From the NCBI GenBank assembly GCA_029717555.1, contig JAMDHS010000046.1, positions 112,333 to 176,332 of the forward strand: a stretch of DNA of 64,000 bases. The letters are read 5' to 3'. This document shows, piece by piece, positions 54,407 through 64,000 of this stretch (position 1 is the first letter of the stretch; each line of letters begins with the position of its first letter). Source of the DNA: Peribolospora baueri. Lineage: Eukaryota; Basidiomycota; Peribolosporomycetes; Peribolosporales; Peribolosporaceae. The notes beneath the pieces were generated by a model that did not search any database, had not been told where the DNA came from, and worked only from the letters and a program-made list of their open reading frames with translations. A program made the translations under genes and the position numbers.

Positions 54407-57400
54407 CTACACGGTGGTCGCACGGTCTTCAAAGCATTTTTGCAGAATGCTAACGATCTCGCGCTGGAGCTCTGCTAGCCACCTCACAAGATCGCTGTCC
54501 GAAAGATTTGATGCTTGGTAGCCTTGCTTCAGCTGGTCATGAAGCTGCAAAGGACAGGACGGAAAGCAGAGATGCTGAACGAAACTGCCGGTGAAGTTTG
54601 TTGACGGGCAATAAGGCAGCGCGAAAGCTCACTCTGAGCATGATCTTGCGCCTCTTGACAACTTTACTGCTTTCTGCTGCCTGAGCTCGTTGTTTCTCCA
54701 GACGATTGAGCTCCTCCGACACGCTTTTGGCAATGATGAAGACGTCCCGAGGCAAGCCTGCCAACTTAGCGAGCTCCAAGCCTGTGCTTAAATTGAATGT
54801 CAGCGACGCGTCTGAGAGTCTTAGCAAAAGGCTTGGTCCAGGGCGAAGGCGACTCGCCATACTGTTCCTCTTTCGAATAGCCCTCGAGAACGCGATGGCT
54901 AAAGACCGTGGAGAAATGCTCGGCTTGCTTGTTGACCTGCATAAGTACGTTGGTTAGTTGTAATATCAAATAAGCTTTTGCAGCAAGCGCGAGCCAGGGA
55001 TTAAGCTCCTCGACACAATGCACCTGAACATGTAGATGCAGGTTTACCACGCTGGGAAATGCCGCGAGCGACGTCGTCAACTCTTTGAAGTGTGTGGCGA
55101 AGAAGACGAAGGCCTGAAGAAGTAGTGGGTCAATGCATCTAATCTTAAGTATGGAAATAAGAGGTTTTTAGATATCGCTTACCCTTGACTTGATCAGATC
55201 TTCAGCTATGGCATAGCTGATGCCGATTCCCTCGTAAGGCGCAGTTCCTCTGCCCATCTCATCGCAAAGAACGAGACTGTTTTCGGTAGCGAGCGACAGG
55301 ATGAATGCTGCTGACCTCATCTCTTGAGCGAAAGTCGACAAATTTTGCTCGATATCGTCATCGTTGGACAGACGCGTGAGGATAGCGTCGTGCAGCCTGA
55401 AAGACGCGTATTGGGCGGGAACGAACGATCCGACCATGGCCATGACTTGAAGAAGTGCAAGTTGACGAAGGAAGGTGCTCTTGCCTGTCGTCGTAAGGAT
55501 TTCAATTAGTTTGGTGTCACTGACCGCTGCACCATAGTATGGCAATGGACTTACCGCTCATGTTCGGGCCGGTCACAACGTAAAAGCTGGCGTGCTCGGC
55601 TGCATACGCGTCGTTCGGTACCACGCTCGCGCCATCAAAACGGTCGAGCAGAGGATGGCGTCCCCCCTTGATTGCTAGCGTACCCGTGAACTCCGGTCTC
55701 ACTGCAGCATTCAATTTGCTCCTGTCAGATTGAGCGGTTTGACATAAACTGCTCGGAACCTGTAGTTCCCACCATAGTCGTGCACCGTGGCTAGATATGC
55801 GAAGGAGCCAAGCATGTCCAGGAGGCCTAACCCCTCGGAAACTTGGTAAATTGAGGATATGTGTCCGATGACCTCTTGGAGGAGAGCCTCGACGATCCTG
55901 TATCGCGATTCAACTCTCTCTGTTTAGTATCTGGACATTCAGTGCAACTCCTACACGATAACTGGCTTCTAAAGCTCACTGGTCGCTCATCAAAAAGACT
56001 TCCATCAAAGAGTCGTCGATTCTTTGGTTGATCTTCTTCTGTACAGCGAAAACGCGGAAAAAAGATGCCTGATAGGCATATAAAACTCCAGAAGAGAGGC
56101 ATCGCAAAGACTGGTTACGCACCAGCTCTAAAGTGGTCATATGGATTTTGTTTCTTCCCCTCTTGATTACGTTGGTAAATTCCGCAGGCATGTCCCTTAT
56201 TTTGATGTCATCCGCGGCGAGCACAAGGACGAAGTTGTTATTGACGTAAGTCAGGCTGAGAGGGAGATTGTAAACCTCTATAGCCAGCGAAAGTAAAAAA
56301 AAATTGCGGTGCTCCAATCGAGTGAGTAACGAGCGCTCGCATATGAACCCTGATGGCTGAATGCTCTCTCAGAGACAAGGAATGGACTAACCGGTATAGC
56401 GCGTGCAAAGGTCGACAGCATCGCTGTAGGAACAAGCGTCGACAACAGCAGATGGCGTCATCTCATCAGAAGCCTAATAAGTATTTGACTGATCAGCGCG
56501 TTGCCTCACCCAACGTTCTCTTTGTACGTTTCCCGTGCGACGTCGAGGAACGGGTTGTGATTTGCTTTAACTGCGTATATTCGCGCATTCCGAACGGCCA
56601 GGGGGCCCTTTTTCATAATCGCCGCATCCTCGTTGATTACGGAATCCACCATTACTGCAATGCTTTCGATCTCGGGCTGGTCGGCGATCTACAGTAGGTG
56701 GTGGAAGGAGTCAATATGGGGAGTTGACCTGGCGGGTCGCACTGCCATTTACCTTTTTGATGTGCTGAAGGAGCTCCTCCTGAACGCCTTCCAACGCTTG
56801 CTTGACTGGCTTCACAGCGCGCACTGCTGACCGCAGATCGAGCAATTGCCTGATTCGACTTTCCGTTCTCTCAATGTCGGCTGCTCTTCTATCAAATCGC
56901 ACAAGAGACGCTGCCAGCTTGTCGAGGTCAATATTGGCCAGTGGACCGAGAGCCTTGCGGATGGCGTCGAAACGCTCCTGTTCCAAGTCGAACAGTGAGC
57001 ATGCATGTTACGCAAAGGGAGATCCGCAAGTCTACTTACCTCCGTTTGAAGAAGTTCTATATGGTCGGAGCAAATGACGCTCGTCAGCGCAGTAAAGTCC
57101 GGAGTACCACGTTGAGGCCAGGGGACAAACCTTCCACGACGTCGAGCCTCTTGTTGATGGTCGCACGGTCTGAAAGAAATGGACGAACACACAAGTGGCC
57201 GTCGGCTGATAGAATACTCGGTGACGTACACGACGGACTGGTCTATATTCTCACCAAGCAATGGCTGGAGGATATTCATGCGCAGCAGACGCTCTCCCAT
57301 GGGCGTAATGCACTGGTTCAATAAGCCTGAGAGATATGGCAGAAGTGATAGTGCTCATCAAGTCAACGACAGCAGGAGTCGCTGGGTGATGCTACTGTGG

Positions 57401-58636
57401 AACTCCGTGGTTAAGCTAATTTAATCTCACCGAAGAGCGAGGCCTTTGACTTCTTGTTGATCATGTTGCCAACAAGTTCCAAATTTCTAGCGCTCTCCGG
57501 GTCGATAAACATTGTACCTATAGCCAATGTGAACGGAACGTTTGCATGGTAAGCGAGATCGGAAAACAGAACGAACTGTCTTGAATTGCCAACGTGCAGC
57601 TTCCCGAGAGCGACGCTCACCGCCCGGAGCAACATATTTGATGAGCAGCGATTTGGGTGTGAAGACCATGTGATATGCGGTTTCAAGGTACCTGCGAAAG
57701 GAAAATTTCAACTGCTAGTCACCATAGCGAGACTTCAACGGCAGCCCAAAGACAAAGACTGTATGCACTTGAACAGAGCGGCAAAAGCACTCATGGCGTA
57801 GTACTTCGACCTAATTGCGGTCAATGTTGCCGTGCGTTCATCCTCATCCTCAACGACAAGACGGCCAACGTATTCGAATCCTAGAAAAGGCGAGATGGAA
57901 ACGAAGGGAGGAGTGAAGACATGTTCTAAATGGCGGGCTACCGTACGCAGTGGATTGACCATTTTGATCATTCCAGTAATCTCTGTTGATCGGCGTGATC
58001 TCCGCGTCAGGGAAGCTCTCCGCGATGCATCCCAGTAAGATGGTGCTCTGTGCGCGAGTCGATCCGGGCGCAGGCTTCTGCATTGGAACAGAGGGAGCGC
58101 CTCTGCGCCTAAAGCGATCAGCCATGGCGGAAGAAGCATCACGGAGACTATCGGCACCAAACGAGCTTGCGGGTAAGAGGATCACGGATGGAGGATGAAG
58201 GGAGAGATGGTGAGTTGTGTGGACATATGTCTGAGTGTCTGCAAGCTGCAGTGGGAGGAGCCAAGAAGAAACGGTAGTATGACCATGCAGCCCATATTTG
58301 GAACACTCCGGGCAGCTGTTCATCATAGCGGTTTACCTGCGTCACAAAGCAGGCGCCCGTTTCCCTATCCATTCCGGCAATGCCGACCTCGCGACCTATG
58401 TCTCTCGCCTCCAGGACGGCAACGATGAAGCCGCCTTGGGCGCCAGTGAACGAGGTAGCCGTGTGGGCGCGCGAGGTGGACGTCGCGGTCCCGGGACGAC
58501 AGTTGTCCGCAACGGATGTGCCACTCCTCGAGCGACCGCCGGCAGAAAAGGAGCGTGAAGAAGGCAATCCAGGTGTTGAATGCGACATGGAGGCGCAAGG
58601 ATGGGAATGTCCTGACTTGTAGAGTCTGCTGGCCAT
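54407..58636 (-). CDS. MSH4: Meiotic MutS homologue MSH4
   Basis: Partner of MSH5 in the MutS-gamma complex that stabilises meiotic recombination intermediates; no mismatch repair role. Twenty exons give 898 residues, exactly in frame: 58636-58337, 58245-57960, 57880-57769, 57691-57621, 57517-57431, 57326-57255, 57169-57131, 57056-57040, 56977-56753, 56688-56510, 56423-56392, 56277-56123, 56038-55980, 55897-55760, 55721-55555, 55484-55183, 55113-55024, 54936-54858, 54781-54633, 54544-54407. No N-terminal mismatch-recognition domain (Phe-x-Glu) is seen, as expected for MSH4. Landmarks: SKYYAMSAFAALFK, NQCITPMGERLLRMNILQPL, Walker A GPNMSGKSTFLRQ, NLSTFAQEMRSAAFIL, Walker B LVLCDEMGRGT, FFATHFKEL. 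One exon is only 17 bases and the intron before exon 19 has a GC donor. Confidence 0.93.
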
Positions 58637-58811
58637 GGCTCGGATCGCATCGACGTTGTCTCTGGGACGAGCGAACCGAGAGGTGGCGCACTGCGGCCCA
58701 TCACGTGGGGTCTGCCGCAGTCATTTATGATGGATCTTGCGTTTAACTCTCCGCTGACTTCCATGCTCACACAACTTTCACACATTGACCTGTCCCAAAC
58801 AGTAAGGTGCG
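58637..58811. promoter_or_regulatory. Bidirectional promoter MSH4 / RPC19
   Basis: 175 bases between divergent start codons, with a CACGTG hexamer at about 58703-58708. A meiotic and a constitutive gene share it. Confidence 0.5.
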
Positions 58812-60111
58812 ATGGCAGACAACGATCACATCCAGGCGGACGACGATCACCGCAAGGTTACGCCATGGGAGAACAAGGTGGAGATTGTGAGTGCAGTGTT
58901 AAGGGAAAGTCGAGTTGAAGAGTGGAGGACGCTCGAGAGCAGGGCATTTCCTTTGGAGAATAGAGGCTGCCGTTTTCAGAGAATGAATCGGCATTTTTGG
59001 ATCGTCATCGTTATCGTCTTTGACCTCAGGATTGGAAGTCGTCGCGCTTTAACGAGCTTATACGGGCTTTCTTACCGCTTCATGCTTTCCCGCTTCGTCC
59101 CGGCTCTCCTCCCGCCCTTCGCCTCCCGTGCACGCAGCTCAAAGGTGCAGCCCCAGACATGTCCGCCGCCACGTTCTGCATCTATGCAGAGGACCACACG
59201 CTCGGTAATGCATTGCGATGGGCGATCATGAAGGAGTGAGTGAGTGGTTCTGCAGGCTCGCCGAAGAAGCGAGATAGTCATTGGTGTTTTCAACTTGTGC
59301 TTGGCGTGGGGCAATCACGCTTTCGTGCGTCCGTTCTGACATAATTTCCATCCTTGACTCCTTGTCTGTGCGCTTTCAGTCCGCAAGTCGAATTTTGCGG
59401 ATACACGTGAGATGCAACTCTCCATCTCGATCCTGACCGTCCATCGATGGAATTGTTTGACGCTGAGTTGACCGGAAAACGCGAGCCCTTTCGCTGACGC
59501 CTTTGCTCTCATTTTGTAGCGTCCCTCACCCTTCCGAGCAAAAGATCCACTTGCGAATACAGATGTACGGTAAGTTAGCCAGGGAGCCTTGGCTCGTTTC
59601 TTTTTTTCTTTCGCTCAAGCCGGAGTTCCATCCTCGGTGGTTGTGAACTTCCGTCGGTCCTGCGAAAACTGACGCCGATGTTCGACATGCCTGCTTGCTC
59701 GCTTCCTGGTAACGTCTTTCATCCTTTGCTTAGACAACGCCTCGACGATCGGCTGTCTTTATCGAGCGCTCGACAATCTCGACGACGTTTGCTCATCCGT
59801 CCTGGAAGCCTATAACAATGACTTGGCGCGAGGGGAATACGAGCGATGGGAGGTGAGTTGGACGAATTTAACTTCTCGTCTTCCCTCAAGGCTGAATGGC
59901 GACCTCATATTTGCGATTTTGTCCGCGTTTCCTTCAGGACCCGAAACTCGACCTGGACGCCATCAAAGCAAGGAAGGCAGGAACCCAGCAAGGGGAAGGT
60001 GAAGGGAAGACGGCAGGGACGACGAAGGCAGCACCAGCTACCACGTCTCCAACCGCCTCAACTTCGACGGCGCGCAAACCCCGGAAGACTTCCAAGTCAC
60101 AAAAGGGTTGA
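58812..60111 (+). CDS. RPC19: RNA polymerase I and III subunit AC19
   Basis: Small alpha-like subunit shared by RNA polymerases I and III; pairs with AC40. Six exons (58812-58886, 59138-59235, 59380-59406, 59520-59569, 59734-59852, 59938-60111) give 180 residues, in frame. Core: ATFCIYAEDHTLGNALRWAIMKD, then PQVEFCGYT, VPHPSEQKIHLRIQMYD, then the C-terminal helix. The tail (about 40 residues, Ala/Thr/Lys-rich, ending KTSKSQKG) is longer than in yeast. Exon 3 has only 27 bases. Converges with the glycine carrier gene. Confidence 0.93.
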
Positions 60112-60300
60112 TATGTATAATATGAGGGCAAGTGATAGGAGTGGGGATGCTCTATTAATACATAGATATCGCGTCCGTACGTCGCCGTGATCGGGAAGAT
60201 TTGACTGCCTGTTTTTCCGTGCTATCAGAGCTCGTCGACTCGTCTCCTTTCCGTTATCTCACTCCTTTAACACACCTCTCTCTATCCGCCGAACCTCACC

Positions 60301-61953
60301 TCACGCAGCTTGTAAGCGTTGCTGCCCCATGCGCCAAAGCAGGATGCTCTCGAACATGGTCCAACCGATCGCAGAGCTGAGTGCTTTGCGGGCCGCTCGA
60401 AGAAAGATGCCGTCGAAGAAGGAGAGCGCGCCTGAAGTCTGAGGGTATAAAGGGGTAGGGAATGAAGATAAGAGGGAGACGGAGGAGACGCGCCCATTCG
60501 AACACCAGCCGACCTCCTTCGGAGACTGACCTTGAGAACGCGAGCGATACTCTGACCAACGGTGCGATACCGATCAGGATCGATCTGCATCCGTGTCTTC
60601 AAGATGTCGGCTGGGTGGGTGACGAGCGTAGCTAGGGTCGCTGCGATCATTCCTGTGGGGGACGGGTACGGCAAGGGCAGCAAGGGAGAGTTGGGAAAAG
60701 GAAAGGGAAAGGAATAGAAACGAATGACCGAGGCCAGCAAGGACATGAGAGACTCGTTTATGTGCTGTGCCCCGTTCGCTGGTCAACCTTGCTCACCCGA
60801 GGAGGAATGTACCATTCCAGTTCCCAAAAGCCCTACGTCGTCTTTGCTCTTTCCAGTCGTCAACCGTCCTCCACTATGGCGCCCTCCAAAAGCAACCCTC
60901 CCCAATCCTTCCTTACAACCTTCGTAAATGGCGAGGTAGATGCCAGCATACGGAGCATCTCGGATGGCGGTGGGACCGAAGCCCTTGAAGAGGCCTCGGA
61001 CGCCTTGGGTCGTGTAGATGTGGCGAAGCGTGGAGGAGATGGTAGGGTAGAGATCGCGGCGATGGGTGGAGGACTAGTAGGATAGAGAGATATTTTATAC
61101 GGGCGTATAGAAAGAAAAGCGTCAGTCAGGACTAAGCAACGGGCGCCGCGCTAACAGACAATATGCCCGTCCTCTTCAAAGTGAAGGGAGAACAGAAGCA
61201 TACAGACGCTATGTGCCCTCACGCACCTCAAACCGCGCCTTGACTATCGTAATCGGACTCAACAAGAACCCGACCCATACCCTCGCCACTGCACCCGTGA
61301 GTAGATTCCCCGTCGAGGAGAGCTTGGCCATGTGCGAGGTCGTCGCGGTTGAAGACAAGGCGGGTCTAGATACTCTGTCGGCACTGGACGACATTCCCGG
61401 TGGGGACGTGACGACGGACAATACAGGCACCTGCGCCGACGCGAGACGGCCGCGTAGGTCTTGAATGGTAAAGAAGTAAAGCGCCACCCCGGGAACGTTC
61501 CTGGGCGAGGGAATAGAGAGACAACGGTAAGGAAGCGGGGGAGGCATTGAAATGAGGGAGAAGAACGTCTGCTAAGCACGGATACCAAGTCAAAGCGCGG
61601 GACAAACAAAGGGAGCCACCATGGAATGGTTGAATTTACCTCCATACCGTCGGCACAGTGCCTCTCCAAAGGCCCAGGACGCCGTCGGTTTGAATGACGG
61701 CTTTGGCCGTCCTCCAAATCCTTCCCTTTTTCGTGGATGCCGTTTTGATGTCCAATCCCTTCTCTGCCAGCCCTCCCCTCTCTTTCCCCTTCACGCCACG
61801 CTCCTCTGGTCCGTGGCGCTCCTCCTGTTGTAGACGTGTCTTAAGCAGGTCGATGGGCTGTAAAAGAACACATGATGCTAGGCCGGAGCAGGCGCCTGAT
61901 ATGAGGTTGAGCTGCGGGGAGGGCCTTGACCGAGATGGACCGGATGTGGCCAT
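60301..61953 (-). CDS. HEM25: Mitochondrial glycine carrier Hem25 / SLC25A38
   Basis: Inner-membrane carrier bringing glycine to the first step of heme synthesis. Five exons (61953-61640, 61500-61227, 61073-60797, 60652-60531, 60438-60301) give 374 residues, in frame. The three carrier signatures are QPIDLLKTRLQ, SPITIVKARFE and HPADILKTRMQ. NVPGVALYF, GLFKGFGPTAIRDAPYAGIY and the N-terminal LISGACSGLASCVLLQP fit SLC25A38 better than other carriers. Extra residues lie in the first matrix loop (ERHGPEERG..., Lys/Glu-rich) and between the second and third repeats. Divergent from the SLP1-type gene, 275 bases apart. Confidence 0.85.
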
Positions 61954-62228
61954 GGATGAGAGTGGAGCGGAGGAACGTGTCCGCGCCGTCCGTCCGAGTT
62001 ACTCCTGTTTGTCGCTGTCGGTGATGAGGATGAGGAGACGGTCCACCGACGTCGCCACGGCGAGGGGACGAGAAGAACAGAAGGAGATGACGTAAGGCTG
62101 ACCAAGGCCAAGCCACGTGGGCCAGCCATCTAAGCCCCAGCTTGCCATAAATCGTTCCGCTCATCTCGTACGATCTTGCGATCGGTTCTTTCCCATCCAG
62201 CAACGACCGCCTCGAGCCGAGCTGGCAC
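61954..62228. promoter_or_regulatory. Bidirectional promoter HEM25 / SLP1-type gene
   Basis: 275 bases between divergent start codons, with a CACGTG hexamer near 62113-62118. Confidence 0.45.
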
Positions 62229-63845
62229 ATGTCGGTCGCCATCTCGCTCCGAGGACGCGCTGCTTGCCTTTCGCGGCCGTCTGGTCGGCCATGGCTCGCA
62301 AGCATGCTCCTCGCCCTCCTCGCCGCGGCGGCCGTCTCGTCGCTCCCCGCTCTCGCCGCCGATTCGAGCGCGGGGCACGGTACGACGACGATGAGTCCGG
62401 ACGCATCAACGACGGGAACGAGGACATCTTCATCGTCGGCACAGACACCGCCGCCCACTCTGACCCACGTCCGCGATCCTCCCGTCTCGCCCTCGTCCTC
62501 CACCACGCGCCCGCCGTATCCATTCTATAATGACCGCCACGAACAACCTACTTCTCCGAACCCTCTCGCATGGCCTGCGGCGGCACTCGGATTAGGAACC
62601 GAGTCGGACGAGCTGGTCGTCTGTTTCGTCCTGCGTGCGGAGGACGTGCGTAGCACCAGGCTAGGAATTGGGCCTGCTGCGAGCCTGGCCGACGATGCGC
62701 CGGCCCAGCAGAGCGGCGGCGGATGGGCCGACTCGACGACGGAGGAGGATCGCAGAAGGAGGACGACGATCAGCATCACACCACATGCCACTTTGGGTTG
62801 GAGCGTCGCTTCCGACTTGTCTTCTGCCCTAAGTGCATCGAGCCACACCATTTCATTCCCTACCGGCGTCCCATCAGACGGTGCCGACTCAAGGGCAAAC
62901 CTGTACGAAGCGTCACAGACAGCCGCAGCTTCCCCTGACGCTCGCTCTCCGCCTTTAGAGCACCGGGAAGGAGATGCTTTGAGAGTCGTTGCAGAGGGGC
63001 CGGTGGACGCGGACGCGGACGCCGCATTCCTTTCGTTTCAAGAGTGGAAAGAGCGCAAGATGGCCGAAGAAGCGGCCAAAACGTCTCACTCGCCCGTGGG
63101 CCAGGCTCGGTCCCACGGGACGGCGCAACGCAAGGACGGAGAGGGAGATGGCCGAACCGGGTCTGGGACGGAGCGTCAAGACGCCCAGCAGGAAGGCGGG
63201 AGAGGGGCTGGTGTCGGCTCAAACGAGCCTGGAGGTGACAAGTCAGGCATCGATGGCTTGCGACCGGAAGAGGTGGGATCGAAGCCCGGACTCGAAGGGC
63301 GGGCGACGGGCGATGGTGTAGCGCACGAGTCGGTCCCGTACACCACCAACTCCGACGACGCGTCGGACACCCTACCTTCTCCGGCTCCTGGCTCTGAGCC
63401 TCATCTGCCTCCTTCCGAGGGGTTGTCCGTCTCGCAAGAGACAGTTCCGGTCCCGCAGAAACTGCACCACCCGAGTCTGCACCGCACGGTGGCGGACCTG
63501 AAAGACCGCTGGAACTTTGCCTCTGACGATTGTGCTGCGGTCGTGCATCGGAGCAACCCGTCAGCGAAATTCACGTCCTCGATTCTCTCTGAGAAGAAGG
63601 ATCGGTATATGCTCTCACCCTGCCCTGAACCCGCGACGCCTCAGAATCCACACCCGGAGAAACAATTCGTGATAGTAGAGCTGTGCGACGACATCACCAT
63701 CGACACCATCGTCCTTGCTAACTACGAGTTCTTTTCGAGGATGTTCAAAAGGTTTAGGGTCTCTGCTAGCGCTACGTATCCCGGGAGGAAGGATGATTGG
63801 AAGGATTTGGGGACTTTTAGAGCCAGGAATCAAAGAGGAATACAG
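62229..63845 (+). CDS. SLP1: SLP1/SUCO-type SUN-domain protein, 5' exon only (partial)
   Basis: ER glycoprotein family that in yeast works with Emp65 to protect folding membrane proteins. The first exon (539 codons) begins at ATG 62229; a hydrophobic signal segment (MLLALLAAAAVSSLPALA) starts at an internal Met (62304), which could be the real start. A long Ser/Pro/acidic linker leads to the SUN-like domain: LKDRWNFASDDCAAVVH, AKFTSSILSEKKDRYMLSPC, FVIVELCDDITIDTIVLANYEFFS, RFRVSASATYP, DLGTFRARNQRG. The exon ends at CAG|GTATGC. The following exon, expected to carry the rest of the SUN domain, is not found before the window ends. No stop codon belongs to this model. Confidence 0.85.
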
Positions 63846-63943
63846 GTATGCGATTGATTTTTCTTTTTAGTCGTGTTGACCTAAGACTTCATTTCAAGCT
63901 GATCGATCGCATCGATTGGTGGTCGCCCTCCGTTCCGTCTGTC

Positions 63944-63944
<1 letters not shown>

Positions 63945-63996
<52 letters not shown>
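63945..63996 (+). repeat. 52-base T homopolymer at the window end
   Basis: An uninterrupted T run of 52 bases inside the first intron of the SLP1-type gene, ending four bases before the window edge. Confidence 0.95.
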
Positions 63997-64000
63997 CTTT

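Noticed and set aside
42254-62118. Scattered CACGTG hexamers as a regulatory network
   Set aside because: Hexamers occur in several intergenic regions, but such sites are expected by chance at this GC content; no consistent position relative to starts was seen.

Overview
The window is fungal nuclear DNA. Almost every recognisable gene is cut by short spliceosomal introns (about 60-170 nt, mostly GTGAGT/GTAAGT donors), and the proteins are eukaryotic housekeeping proteins with fungal architectures (NAR1, CTR9, NBR1 with several ZZ domains, SLP1-type SUN protein, Hem25). High GC, dense short introns and tight packing point to a basidiomycete; a Pucciniomycotina-like lineage is my guess, not something the sequence proves. 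I rebuilt gene models by hand from domain continuity, GT/AG (sometimes GC/AG) junctions and reading phase. In all full models but one (the class I aldolase) the exon lengths add up to a whole number of codons.

0-13 kb: a small secreted His/Pro-rich protein (-), TAF4 (-), a METTL4-type MT-A70 methyltransferase (-), a large PPR-like mitochondrial protein (+) and the TCF25/Rqc1 ribosome-quality-control subunit (-). 13-25 kb: a D-2-hydroxyacid dehydrogenase with a large acidic/Ser-rich insert (-), a 6 kb gene-free island full of microsatellites, then a class I fructose-bisphosphate aldolase (-), which is unusual for a fungus. 25-38 kb: a compact block of NBR1 autophagy receptor (-), CTR9 of the Paf1 complex (+), RPB3 of RNA polymerase II (-) and NAR1 of cytosolic Fe-S assembly (+), arranged as divergent and convergent pairs.

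38-48 kb is different: lower in GC and full of broken or duplicated material. It holds the orphan 3' end of a mitochondrial carrier gene, a decayed retrotransposon gag piece, a PIN4-like RRM pseudogene with a nonsense codon and a frameshift, a poorly resolved minus-strand gene, a nearly identical 1.41 kb tandem duplication carrying two intact SEC11 genes, and an LTR-like scrap. This looks like a rearrangement-prone segment.

48-64 kb returns to compact order: ALG14 (-), QRI7 (-), a membrane-anchored M24 peptidase (+), MSH4 with 20 exons (-), RPC19/AC19 (+), the Hem25/SLC25A38 glycine carrier (-), and the first exon of an SLP1/SUCO-type SUN protein (+), cut off by the window end after a 52-base T run. 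The genes form no pathway cluster, although three (TAF4, CTR9, RPB3) serve RNA polymerase II transcription and RPC19 serves Pol I/III.
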